DNA of 32,119 bases from positions 1-32,119 of the forward strand of contig CALVTQ010000091.1 of assembly GCA_944362695.1 (NCBI GenBank), written 5' to 3'. The notes beneath the pieces were generated by a model. It did no database searches. It was not told the origin of the DNA and was given only the letters and a program-made list of their open reading frames with translations. The position numbers and the translations under genes are program-made. Numbering within the stretch: the first letter of the stretch is position 1; each line of letters opens with the position of its first letter. Positions 1 to 7,714 of the stretch are shown here, in pieces. The stretch comes from an uncultured Clostridia bacterium. Its GTDB lineage: Bacteria > Bacillota > Clostridia > Christensenellales > Aristaeellaceae.

Positions 1-1
1 C

Positions 2-649
2 TTTGAGACCGTGGATGACCTGGCAAACACAGATTTGGACAAGCTGACTGCCTTTCTGGATGAGAAGGGCAGAAACTTCGCTGATCCGGCTGCAAAAGCA
101 AAGGCCATTCGCAGTGCGGCCAGGGACTCCTACCGTCTTCCGGTTACCGTAAACAACTCTGTAAACCAGGCTATGGCGGTATCTATTGCCTCCATGCGGG
201 CTTTAGAGAAACAGGTCAAAGTATTGGACAAGGCTATTGAGCACCAGTTTGAGATTATCCCTAACACCCTGACCTCTATTCCCGGCATTGGCAAGGTCTA
301 CTCCGCCGGTATCATCGCTGAAATTGGTGATATCCACCGTTTCGGCTCTCAAGCCTCCGTTGCCAAGTTTGCCGGTCTTGTCTGGCACAAAAGCCAGTCC
401 GGCGACTTTGAGGCGGAACATTCTCGGATGATTAAATCTGGCAATCGTTATCTCCGCTACTACCTGCTGGAAGCCGCCAACTCTGTGAGAAGATGCGACC
501 CCGAGTTTCGGCGCTACTATGACCTCAAATTCAAAGAGGTCAACAAATTCCAGCACAAACGCGCACTCGCTTTAACTGCCAGAAAACTGGTCCGGTTGGT
601 TTTTCGACTGCTGAAAGACAACCGCCTGTATATCCCGCCGGAGGGCTGA
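2..649 (+). CDS. IS110-family transposase, C-terminal part (5' end outside window)
   Basis: The reading frame is open from base 2, so the gene starts before the window; a GTG at 11 is only an internal codon. The visible 216 residues hold the end of the DEDD-domain side, a helical linker, and the transposase_20 (IS116/IS110/IS902) C-terminal domain. Counting from the GTG, the helix-hairpin-helix-like stretch TSIPGIGKVYSAGIIAEIGD is at residues 88-107, the Ser-Gly pair that probably holds the catalytic serine is at 130-131, and the family hallmark KSGNRYLRYYLLEAA follows at 142-156. IS110 recombinases use a DEDD metal site plus this serine and, where studied, a guide (bridge) RNA encoded in a noncoding end. 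The intact C-terminus suggests a complete element, but the missing N-terminus prevents a call on activity. Confidence 0.9.
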   Translation, partial: FETVDDLANTDLDKLTAFLDEKGRNFADPAAKAKAIRSAARDSYRLPVTVNNSVNQAMAVSIASMRALEKQVKVLDKAIEHQFEIIPNTLTSIPGIGKVYSAGIIAEIGDIHRFGSQASVAKFAGLVWHKSQSGDFEAEHSRMIKSGNRYLRYYLLEAANSVRRCDPEFRRYYDLKFKEVNKFQHKRALALTARKLVRLVFRLLKDNRLYIPPEG

Positions 650-806
650 GCGAACCGTTTGCCGCTCTGGTGTTCATGCCCTGTTTCAAATTCTCTCAGG
701 GGCAGGGCTTACATTGGTGTTGCCTTTTTGCTTCTAACATCCTGCTTTGTGCACTGTTTTACTCAATTTTTTCTTGCATCACCCTCTTGACTTCATACCA
801 TTGGAC
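650..806. other. Noncoding 3' end of the IS, with hairpin-forming segments
   Basis: This holds no gene. Two inverted repeats are visible: GAGCG/CGCTC at 648-667, starting within the transposase stop region, and GCCCTG/CAGGGC at 678-708. In the IS1111 subgroup of IS110 elements the long noncoding end that encodes the bridge RNA lies downstream of the transposase, so this could be that end. In the IS110 subgroup it lies upstream instead. Which applies cannot be decided without the other end. Confidence 0.35.
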
Positions 807-1907
807 TTATCGCTCTAAACGCTCCATTTCGCAGGCGGCCTGCAAATAAGCGCCTGTTCCCTTCAAATCGTAGCTCACGACGTTCTCGCTGATGTAATAA
901 TCGAACGAACCGTCGCGGCCCGTGCGCCCGCCGAGCCCCGCGCCGCCGCAGCACTTGGCCAGAAACAGCGTGCCGTCGCGCATGCGTCCCACGAAATGCC
1001 GCTGCACAGCGCGGAAGCTCTCCTGCGCCGCCTCGCCCATATTCGCCGGGATCAGCCCCAGCCGCGCCGCCTTGAGGATGGCGCAGACGATCAGGCAGCT
1101 CGCCGACGACTCGGGATAGTTGCCCACGCGTTTCGGCTCGTCGAGCACCTGCATCCAGACGCCGTCCTCGCGGATCTCAAGCAGCCGCGCCGCCAGCGTC
1201 TCAAATTTCCGGCGCAGCGGCTCAAAGCACGGATGCTCGCGCGGCAAAAGCGCCAGCACGTCCGCCAGCGCCAGCGCATACCAGCCCACAGCCCTTCCCC
1301 ATGCATGCGGCGCGCGGCCCGTCTTCGGGTCGGCCCAAGGCTGGGCGCATGCGGCGTCCCACGCGTGATGCCAGAGGCCCGTGCGCGGCTCGAACGTCTT
1401 TTCAAACGCGAGCGTCAATTGCAGCGCAGCATCCCGCACGCCCGCATCGTCGCCCTCGCGCAGCGCGTATTCCGCATAGAACGGCGCGGCCATATGCAGC
1501 CCGTCGAGCCACATCTGCTGCGGATAGCATTGCTTATGCCAGAAGCCGCCCTGCGGCGTGCGCGGCTGCTCGCGAAGCTGACGGCGCAGCGTGTCCGCGG
1601 CCAGCTTGTACTTGCGCTCGCCCGTCAGCGCGTGCAGATACAGCAGCTGACGCCCGTTGCAGATGTAGTCAAGGTTGTAGCTTTCAAGCGTGTAGGTGCG
1701 GATCCCGCCGTCCTCGCCGACGAACGCGTCCATCGCGTCGCGGATGTACGCCAGATAACGCGCGTCGCCCGTCAGCGCATAGAGCGCCTCCATGCCGCGC
1801 CACATCACGCCGTAATCGTAATTCCACCGGTCGTCAAGCAGCCCATAGCGGTTCATGATGCTCCGGGCCATCGCCTCTGCGGAATGGGGCATGTATTCGC
1901 GGATCAT
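807..1907 (-). CDS. GH105 unsaturated rhamnogalacturonyl/glucuronyl hydrolase
   Basis: This 366-residue protein matches GH105 (YteR/YesR-like) in length and in its alpha/alpha-barrel motifs. These include MWRGMEALYALTGDARYL (35-52), GGFWHKQCYPQQMWLDGLHM (120-139) with the likely acid/base Asp135 in WLDG, WGRAVGWYALALADVL (203-218) and YPESSASCLIVCAILKAARL (264-283). The family removes the unsaturated uronic acid left at the non-reducing end by pectate or rhamnogalacturonan lyases, by hydrating the double bond. There is no signal peptide, so it is cytoplasmic. I chose the ATG at 1907 because it overlaps the upstream stop as ATGA; an upstream extension in the same frame lies wholly inside the neighbouring gene. 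It is the last gene of the operon and its C-terminus appears complete despite the IS element immediately after it. Confidence 0.88.
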   Translation of the reverse strand: MIREYMPHSAEAMARSIMNRYGLLDDRWNYDYGVMWRGMEALYALTGDARYLAYIRDAMDAFVGEDGGIRTYTLESYNLDYICNGRQLLYLHALTGERKYKLAADTLRRQLREQPRTPQGGFWHKQCYPQQMWLDGLHMAAPFYAEYALREGDDAGVRDAALQLTLAFEKTFEPRTGLWHHAWDAACAQPWADPKTGRAPHAWGRAVGWYALALADVLALLPREHPCFEPLRRKFETLAARLLEIREDGVWMQVLDEPKRVGNYPESSASCLIVCAILKAARLGLIPANMGEAAQESFRAVQRHFVGRMRDGTLFLAKCCGGAGLGGRTGRDGSFDYYISENVVSYDLKGTGAYLQAACEMERLER

Positions 1908-3520
1908 ACGCCCTCGCCCATCAGCCCGAGCGCAATCTGCGCCATGTGCACAGCGCCGGTGAAGCTCAGGTGCGTGTTGTCCTGCACGCCGTCGGGGTAG
2001 TTCGGGTGGCCCTCGTCCTGCCAGTTGAACCACGCCTTCGTCTGCTCCGGCGTCATCCCGGCGAGCACGGCGCCCACGGTCTTCTCCATATCCACGAGGC
2101 GCACGCCGCGATAGACGGCGAGGTCGCGCATGGCGTCGGGATACGCCCCGTGCGTCATCTTCAGCGCGCCGTTTTCGTCGTAATGCCTGCGCGGGATGGG
2201 CGTCAGCAGCACGGGCTCGGCCCCCTGCCTGCGCGCCGCGTCGATGTACATGCCCAGATATTCGGGATACGTCACGCGCGGATGCGTCGCGCGCCCGGCG
2301 TCCTCCTTCTCGTCGTTGTGCGCGAACTGGATGAGCAGCTTATCGCCCGGGCGCATGCACAGCTCGACGAAATTGAGCCGCTTCTCCGCGATAAACGACT
2401 TGCTCGAGTGGCCCGCGGCGGCGCAGTTCTCCACGAACACGCCGCGAACCAGCGCCTTGAGCGCCTGGCCCCAGCCGGTCATCGGCGCCTGATCCGGCGC
2501 ATAATCGCACATCGTCGAATCGCCGCACAGGAACCACGTCGGCGTGCGGCGCGTCGGGTCCCAGCCGTCGTATCCGCCGAGCACCTCGGCCACGGTGTAG
2601 AGCGCGGCCTCCTCATCGGTCATGCGCTTCTGATTGGGATGGCGGGTGGACTGATCCGCGCGCTCGCCCGTCGTGCCGTATTCGGCGTAACGCTCGGTCA
2701 CGGGCGAGCCGCCCTGCCAATCGGCGAAGCCCTGCGGGCTGACGCACGCGTCCATATCGCAGTTCAGGAACACCGTGCGCGCAAACGCACGCCACGGACG
2801 GCCCAGATAGCCCTCGCCGGGTGCACATTCGCCGGTCAGCCTGCACCGATGGAACACGAGGCCGTAGGGCGACTGCTCCGGCGTGTTGGCCGCGGTGTAC
2901 ATGCCGCCGCGCGCGTTCATGAACAGCGTGCAGCCCTCGAACCAGCAGCGATACGGCCCGAAGATGAAGTCCACGTCGCCCTGAATGTAGCAATTTTCAA
3001 AATACTGCCTGCCCAGCACGAGCGGACAGTCGCCCACGGAGATCACGCCGTCGGGGATCAGCCTGGGCAGCGCGTCCTTGGCGACCTTGGGCATCGTCGG
3101 GCCGCAGAACAGCGTGTCCTGCGAGGCGATCATGCGCACATTGCGCCACATGCCCCGGTCGCCCGCCGCATACACGGCCACAGCCTGACCGACCTTGCGC
3201 CCGTCGCCGGCGTCGTTGCGGATGGTGATGTTCTCCACCTCGACATTATTGCCGGTCACAAGGAACGTGTAGCTCAGGAACGTGCCCTTCGCGTTGCCGT
3301 TTTCATCGAGGTCCATGGCGCAGCCGCTGTGCGTGATGATCGTGCGGTCGCGCGCCTCGCCGATGATGCGCAGGTTGTCCTTGTTGACGATCACGCGCTC
3401 CTCGTATGTGTCCATGCGCACCAGCAGGATCGTCGGCGCACGGTTGCCCATCGGCACGGCGTCGATGGCCGCCTGAATGGATGTGAAATCTCCGGAACCG
3501 TCCTTGGCGATGATATACAT
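1904..3520 (-). CDS. Bifunctional pectin methylesterase (CE8) - SGNH acetylesterase (CE12-like) fusion
   Basis: Two catalytic domains lie in one 538-residue chain. Residues 1 to about 300 are a right-handed beta-helix pectin methylesterase: QDT at 134-136 supplies the acid Asp135, GDVDFIFG at 181-188 supplies the nucleophile Asp184, and LGRPW at 239-243 supplies the conserved Arg and Trp. After a linker, residues 328-538 are an SGNH/GDSL esterase with GDST (Ser335), AAAGHSSKSF (367-376), FAHND (Asn402) and DNTH (Asp514, His517), resembling rhamnogalacturonan acetylesterases. The protein should remove both methyl and acetyl esters from pectic oligosaccharides. No signal peptide is present, unlike classical secreted methylesterases, so de-esterification is predicted to be cytoplasmic. 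The start lies 6 bases after the preceding stop, and the 3' end overlaps the GH105 start by 4 bases. Exact acetyl substrate is not shown by the sequence. Confidence 0.88.
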   Translation of the reverse strand: MYIIAKDGSGDFTSIQAAIDAVPMGNRAPTILLVRMDTYEERVIVNKDNLRIIGEARDRTIITHSGCAMDLDENGNAKGTFLSYTFLVTGNNVEVENITIRNDAGDGRKVGQAVAVYAAGDRGMWRNVRMIASQDTLFCGPTMPKVAKDALPRLIPDGVISVGDCPLVLGRQYFENCYIQGDVDFIFGPYRCWFEGCTLFMNARGGMYTAANTPEQSPYGLVFHRCRLTGECAPGEGYLGRPWRAFARTVFLNCDMDACVSPQGFADWQGGSPVTERYAEYGTTGERADQSTRHPNQKRMTDEEAALYTVAEVLGGYDGWDPTRRTPTWFLCGDSTMCDYAPDQAPMTGWGQALKALVRGVFVENCAAAGHSSKSFIAEKRLNFVELCMRPGDKLLIQFAHNDEKEDAGRATHPRVTYPEYLGMYIDAARRQGAEPVLLTPIPRRHYDENGALKMTHGAYPDAMRDLAVYRGVRLVDMEKTVGAVLAGMTPEQTKAWFNWQDEGHPNYPDGVQDNTHLSFTGAVHMAQIALGLMGEGV

Positions 3521-3526
3521 GCTCGC

Positions 3527-4189
3527 TCACGCTCCCTGAATCAAATTTTGCTTCGCCAGACCGTCGGCAATCATGCGGGCATACGCCAGCGCGCCGGGAT
3601 GGCGGGTGTGCGTGTCGTCGGTCTGCCCGTCGGGGTAGTCCTGGAAGACGCCCTTCTCCACGTGCATATACAGCTTGGCGCTCTCCGCCTCGCCCAGCGC
3701 GCGCAGATGCGCCGTGCCCATGGCGTATACGTCGATCAGCGGCACGTTTTTCTGCATCGCCAGCAGCCGGATCGCATCGGGATACTCGTCGTGCGTCTCC
3801 AGCAGCTCGCCGCCCCGCCAGTAGCGCCTCGGAATCGGCGTCAGCAGCACGGGCGTCGCCCCCAGCAGGCGCGCGGTGTCCACGAATATGGACAGGTTCG
3901 CCATGAAGGACGTGTACGTGTCCGTGTGCCGCCAGACGAGGTCGCTCGTGTCGTTGTGCGTGAACTGGATGAGCAGCAGGTCGCCGGGCTGCATCCTGCC
4001 CTCGATCTCCTGCAGGCGTCCCTCGGACAGAAACGACTTCGTGCTCCTGCCGCCGACGGCCCTGTTCTCCACGCTCACGCCCGGCACGAGCTCCCCGAGC
4101 AGCTGACCCCAGCCCTCGATGGGCGCGCGCTCCAGCGCATACGTCGCGGCGGTCGAGTCGCCGCAGATCCAGATGGTCATGTGCTTCAT
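3527..4189 (-). CDS. SGNH-family acetylesterase (rhamnogalacturonan acetylesterase-like)
   Basis: This 220-residue cytoplasmic esterase has the SGNH blocks in order: GDST (Ser12), [13 protein letters not shown] (41-53), FTHND (Asn79) and DDTH (Asp191, His194). It closely resembles the C-terminal domain of the next protein in the operon; both share a VLLTPIPRR segment followed by a YPDA segment, so the two esterases are paralogues. CE12-type enzymes deacetylate galacturonic acid in the rhamnogalacturonan I backbone. The start at 4189 is chosen because ATGA overlaps the upstream stop; the longer in-frame extension encodes a low-complexity arginine/glycine sequence that is a shadow of the upstream gene. 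The second SGNH enzyme may take a different acetyl position or a different oligomer, but this is inference. Confidence 0.82.
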   Translation of the reverse strand: MKHMTIWICGDSTAATYALERAPIEGWGQLLGELVPGVSVENRAVGGRSTKSFLSEGRLQEIEGRMQPGDLLLIQFTHNDTSDLVWRHTDTYTSFMANLSIFVDTARLLGATPVLLTPIPRRYWRGGELLETHDEYPDAIRLLAMQKNVPLIDVYAMGTAHLRALGEAESAKLYMHVEKGVFQDYPDGQTDDTHTRHPGALAYARMIADGLAKQNLIQGA

Positions 4190-6432
4190 GCTCCCTTCGT
4201 CAATTCCATGCCTTCGGGCGTCACGCGGATGCAGTCCCCCGCCCCGTGCGCGATGCTTCGCCCGTCCCACAGGCGCAGCGTCCCCGCGCGGCCCGTGCGG
4301 ATATGCGCCGCATACGATTCGCCCGTCCATTCGATGTCCACGACATACCCGCCGCGAGCGCGCAGGCCCTTGACCCGGCCCGTCTTCCACGCGGGCGGCA
4401 GCGCAGGCAGCAGCCGGATAAAGCCCTCGTGGCTCTGCACAAGCATCTCGGCCATGGCCGCCGCCGCGCCGAAGTTGCCGTCGATCTGAAACGGCGGATG
4501 GTTGTCAAACAGATTGTCAAGCGTCGAGCGCTCCAGCAGCAGCCGGATGTTCTCGCCCGCCTTTTCCCCGTCGAGCAGGCGCGCCCAGAGGCACATGATC
4601 CACGCCCGGCTCCAGCCCGTATGCCCGCCGCCGTGCGCCAGGCGATGCTCAAGCGTCGCCCTCGCCGCCGCGAACCATTCCGCGTTCGCCGCCGTGATCT
4701 CGTTTGACGGATACAGCGCGAACAGATGGCTGATGTGCCTGTGGCCCGGCGCGCCCTCGCGGCAGTCCCGCAGCCACTCCTTCACGCGCCCGTCCTCGAC
4801 CTGCACGGGGTTCAGCTTCGCCTTCATGGCGCTCCACTGCGCCGTGTCCCGCCCGAGCGCCGCGCCGCACTCCTCCAGCGCGCTCATCAGCGCCCAGAGG
4901 ATCTGCCCGTCCATCGCCGCGCAGTCGGTCAGGATGCCGTTCTCGCCCTCCGGCGTGACATACACGTTCTCCGGGGACGACGACGGGCCGACGCTCAGCG
5001 TGCCGTCGGGCCGCTCGATGCACGTGTCGGCAAAGAAGCGCGCCGCGTCCTCCATCAGGTCGTAATATTCCGCCAAAAACGATGTGTCGCCGGTGAAGCG
5101 GTAATGCTCCGCGATGTGCAGCGACAGCCATGCCGCGCCCATCGGCCAATACGTCGCCGGAATGTACGTGTCCTGCGGCGCACAGTCGCCCCACAGATCC
5201 GTGTTGTGATGCGCCACCCAGCCGCGCGCGCCGTACATATCCGCAGCGACCTGCCTGCCATGGGGCTGCATGCGCCGCAGATGCTCAAACAGCGGCATGT
5301 GCATATCGGACAGGCCGCAGACCTCGGCGGGCCAGTAATTCATCTCGGTGTTGATGTTGATGGTGTATTTGCCGCCCCACGGCGGGTTGAAGTGGTCGTT
5401 CCACACGCCCTGCAAATTCGCCGGGAGCGAGCCGGGCCGCGAACACCCCGCCAGCAGATAGCGGCCGTAGGCGAACATCAGCGCCTCGAGCCCGTTGTCC
5501 TCCTGACCCTGCGCATAGCGGGCCAGCCGCGCATCCGTGGGCAGCTCGTCCGCGCCGCCGTAAAGCGTCAGCGTGCAGCGGTCCATGATCTCCCTGTGAT
5601 CCGCCACATGCGCGGCCTTCACCGCGTCATAGCCCGCCGCCTCCGCCGCGTCGAGCCTGCGCAGACATTCCGCGACGGGGTCGTCAAAGCGATACGTCGT
5701 CGCGCCCGCGAGGAAGATGTCCGCCCGCTCGCCTGTATGCAGCGTGCTGCCGACGACATGCACGCCCTCGCCCACAGCGCGGCAGACCGCCGCATACTGC
5801 ACGCCGCCGTCGCCGGACTGGCCGGTCAGCAGGATCGTGCGCGCGTCCACCCTGTCGATGCGGCCGACATACGCGCCCCTGCGCAGCACCACGCGCGCCG
5901 GGAAGCCCTCGTGCCGCATGGCGAACACCTGATGCGGCGCGGACAGGATGCTCTCGCGGCGGATGCGCTTCCCCTTGCGGACGTAGCCGACCGTGTGCAC
6001 GCCGTCGCGGATGTCCAGCTCGCGCCGGTAATCGCTGACCTCGCGCTCGTATCGCGTCATATCATGCCCGCGCAGATTGCTCAGGCCGTGCAGGCCCTCG
6101 GGCTTCTCGCCGTCCAGCTGCTGCAAAATCAGGTCGCAGAGCACCTCGTAGTGCCGCTCCGCATCGGGCGTGGCGGTCAGCGCCTCCTCGGCCAGCGCCT
6201 GCGCCTCGGCGATTCGGTCCTCGCCAAGCATCCGGCGGATCTCGGGGAGGGCTGCCTTTGCATCGGGGTTGACGCGGTCGCGGAAGCCGCCGTACCAGCA
6301 CGTGTCCTCGTTGAGGCTGATGCGCTCGAGCACCGTGCCGCCGAAGATCATCGCGCCCATGCGCCCGTTGCCCAGCGGCAGGGCGATGTTCCAGTCCTTC
6401 GCGGGCGCGTCATACCAAAGCCGCTCGCTCAC
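4186..6432 (-). CDS. GH95 family alpha-L-fucosidase / alpha-L-galactosidase
   Basis: The 748-residue sequence follows the GH95 plan. The N-terminal beta-sandwich starts with [15 protein letters not shown] (18-32) and [11 protein letters not shown] (39-49). The alpha/alpha barrel has [11 protein letters not shown] (336-346), [13 protein letters not shown] (358-370), whose Asn359 and Asn361 match the pair that activates water, then HHNTDLWG (408-415), [14 protein letters not shown] (563-576), GWSRAWI (606-612) and IDGNFG (650-655). GH95 inverting enzymes release terminal alpha-1,2-L-fucose, and some members prefer L-galactose. In a pectin operon the likely targets are fucosyl or galactosyl caps on rhamnogalacturonan or xyloglucan side chains. 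There is no signal peptide. The start is a GTG; its ribosome site GGAGGTG is made from the last codons of the preceding gene (Met-Glu-Val-stop), indicating tight translational coupling. Confidence 0.9.
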   Translation of the reverse strand: MSERLWYDAPAKDWNIALPLGNGRMGAMIFGGTVLERISLNEDTCWYGGFRDRVNPDAKAALPEIRRMLGEDRIAEAQALAEEALTATPDAERHYEVLCDLILQQLDGEKPEGLHGLSNLRGHDMTRYEREVSDYRRELDIRDGVHTVGYVRKGKRIRRESILSAPHQVFAMRHEGFPARVVLRRGAYVGRIDRVDARTILLTGQSGDGGVQYAAVCRAVGEGVHVVGSTLHTGERADIFLAGATTYRFDDPVAECLRRLDAAEAAGYDAVKAAHVADHREIMDRCTLTLYGGADELPTDARLARYAQGQEDNGLEALMFAYGRYLLAGCSRPGSLPANLQGVWNDHFNPPWGGKYTININTEMNYWPAEVCGLSDMHMPLFEHLRRMQPHGRQVAADMYGARGWVAHHNTDLWGDCAPQDTYIPATYWPMGAAWLSLHIAEHYRFTGDTSFLAEYYDLMEDAARFFADTCIERPDGTLSVGPSSSPENVYVTPEGENGILTDCAAMDGQILWALMSALEECGAALGRDTAQWSAMKAKLNPVQVEDGRVKEWLRDCREGAPGHRHISHLFALYPSNEITAANAEWFAAARATLEHRLAHGGGHTGWSRAWIMCLWARLLDGEKAGENIRLLLERSTLDNLFDNHPPFQIDGNFGAAAAMAEMLVQSHEGFIRLLPALPPAWKTGRVKGLRARGGYVVDIEWTGESYAAHIRTGRAGTLRLWDGRSIAHGAGDCIRVTPEGMELTKGA

Positions 6433-6435
6433 CGC

Positions 6436-7698
6436 TTACACCTCCATTCGCACGCTCTCGTCGATATCCAGCACGTCGCCGTGGACGCCCAGCACCTTCA
6501 CATCGCGCAGGCTGACGCCCACGGCATTGCGCAGGAAGAAGCCCGCACCCTGCATCCTCGGGCAGCCGTCCATCATCGCGGGCGTCCCGGCGGGGCCGTC
6601 CTGCGTCATCTCCACGACGATATCGCGCATCGTCACGCCCTCCACCGGCATTTCGGCCAGGCCATAGAAGAAGCCAGCGCTCGCGGTGCACTGCCTCGCC
6701 CGCACGCCCGTGATCGTCACGTCGCGCAGCATGGGCGTGTCCTCGCCGACCGGATAGGGCGCCTTGTCCCATACGCGGCGCAGCTTGCCGTCGCGGCCGC
6801 AGAAGTAATACATGTTGAATACGAACGGGCACATGACCTTCTCCATGATCAGGTCGGAGAGGTAGATGCCCTCCACCCTGCCGCCGCGTCCCCGGCGCGT
6901 CTTGAGGCGGATGCCCCTGTCGGTCTCGTAGAACACGCAGCTGCTCACGACGACATTGCGGATGTCGCCGCTCATCTCACTGCCCAGCACCACGCCGCCG
7001 TGGCCGTGCAGGAAATGGCAGTTGGTGATGATGATGCGCTGGCTCGCCCGGCGGTTCGGCGTGTCCTCCGTGCCGGACTTGATGGCGATGCAGTCGTCGC
7101 CCACGTCGATGGTGCAGTCGCTGATGCGCACATCCTCGCAGGCGTCCGGGTCGATGCCGTCGGTGTTGGGCGAATCGGCGGGATTCTTGATGTTCAGGCC
7201 GCGGATCACCACGTTGCGGCAGCGCAGCGGATGCACCGTCCACGCCGGGGAATTGGTCAGCGTCACGTTCTCGAGCACCACGTGCTCGCAGTCCGCGAAG
7301 CACACGAGATAGGGCCGGGGATATTCCGTGCAGCCCCGCTCGCGGATCTGCTTCCACCAATACGCGCCCTGCCCGTCCACCGTGCCATAGCCCGTGACGG
7401 TCACGTTCTTCGCGTTCTCCGCGTAGATGCAGGACTGATGCATCTTGCCCGCGATGCCCTCGAATTCCAGGTCGATCAGCGGGAACGCCGCCTCGTCCTG
7501 ATGAAAGCGCAGCACTGCGCCGGATTCGATGTTCAGCGTCATGTTGTCATACAGGCGGATCGAGCCGGTCGGGTACACGCCCGCCGGGACGTCCAGCACG
7601 CCGCCGCCCTGCGCGCGGATATCGCCGATGGCGCGGATGAAGGCCTGCGTCCAGTCCGCGCCGTCTTTGGCATAGGCCGCATAATTGAGTATGTTCAT
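6436..7698 (-). CDS. GH28 polygalacturonase / exo-acting pectin hydrolase
   Basis: A 420-residue right-handed beta-helix enzyme with all four GH28 signatures: SPNTDGID (176-183) with Asp180, GDDCIAIKSG (200-209) with Asp201 and Asp202, LHGHGGVVLGSE (230-241) with His233, and RLK (264-266). GH28 enzymes hydrolyse alpha-1,4-galacturonan or the galacturonosyl-rhamnose linkages of rhamnogalacturonan by inversion. The N-terminus (MNILNYAAYAKDGADWTQAF) has the usual family start without a signal peptide, so the enzyme is predicted to act on imported oligosaccharides, most likely as an exo-enzyme. The ATG at 7698 is preceded by AGGGAGAT at suitable spacing; the upstream extension runs into the binding-protein gene. 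It begins 16 bases after the binding-protein stop. Confidence 0.9.
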   Translation of the reverse strand: MNILNYAAYAKDGADWTQAFIRAIGDIRAQGGGVLDVPAGVYPTGSIRLYDNMTLNIESGAVLRFHQDEAAFPLIDLEFEGIAGKMHQSCIYAENAKNVTVTGYGTVDGQGAYWWKQIRERGCTEYPRPYLVCFADCEHVVLENVTLTNSPAWTVHPLRCRNVVIRGLNIKNPADSPNTDGIDPDACEDVRISDCTIDVGDDCIAIKSGTEDTPNRRASQRIIITNCHFLHGHGGVVLGSEMSGDIRNVVVSSCVFYETDRGIRLKTRRGRGGRVEGIYLSDLIMEKVMCPFVFNMYYFCGRDGKLRRVWDKAPYPVGEDTPMLRDVTITGVRARQCTASAGFFYGLAEMPVEGVTMRDIVVEMTQDGPAGTPAMMDGCPRMQGAGFFLRNAVGVSLRDVKVLGVHGDVLDIDESVRMEV

Positions 7699-7714
7699 CG
7701 CATTGATCTCCCTG

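Larger units (their letters stand above)
1..806 (+). mobile_element. Right-hand part of an IS110-family insertion sequence
   Basis: The window opens inside an IS110-family transposase gene that is followed by 157 bases of noncoding DNA, then by the stop codon of a pectin-degradation gene on the other strand. The transposase segment is visibly less GC-rich than the surrounding catabolic genes, which fits an acquired element. The left end is outside the window, so the exact right boundary and the target site cannot be fixed; somewhere between about 780 and 810 is an inference from where the GC-rich catabolic coding sequence begins. Confidence 0.6.

Noticed and set aside
807-1907. Truncation of the GH105 gene by the insertion sequence
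   Set aside because: At 366 residues with a C-terminal ENVVSYDLKGTGAYLQAA segment the protein appears complete for the family.
4190-4390. N-terminal extension of the SGNH esterase up to 4390
   Set aside because: The extension is read from inside the GH95 gene, has biased Arg/Gly composition and lacks a ribosome site; the ATGA overlap at 4189 is the natural start.
1946-4489. Very long open frame on the plus strand opposite the esterase genes, and similar ones at 4726-7836, 7685-11089 and 19224-22559
   Set aside because: They lie antisense to genes with complete catalytic or binding motifs. Their products are rich in Arg, His, Ala and Val with no domain pattern, which is the usual effect of GC-rich third codon positions.
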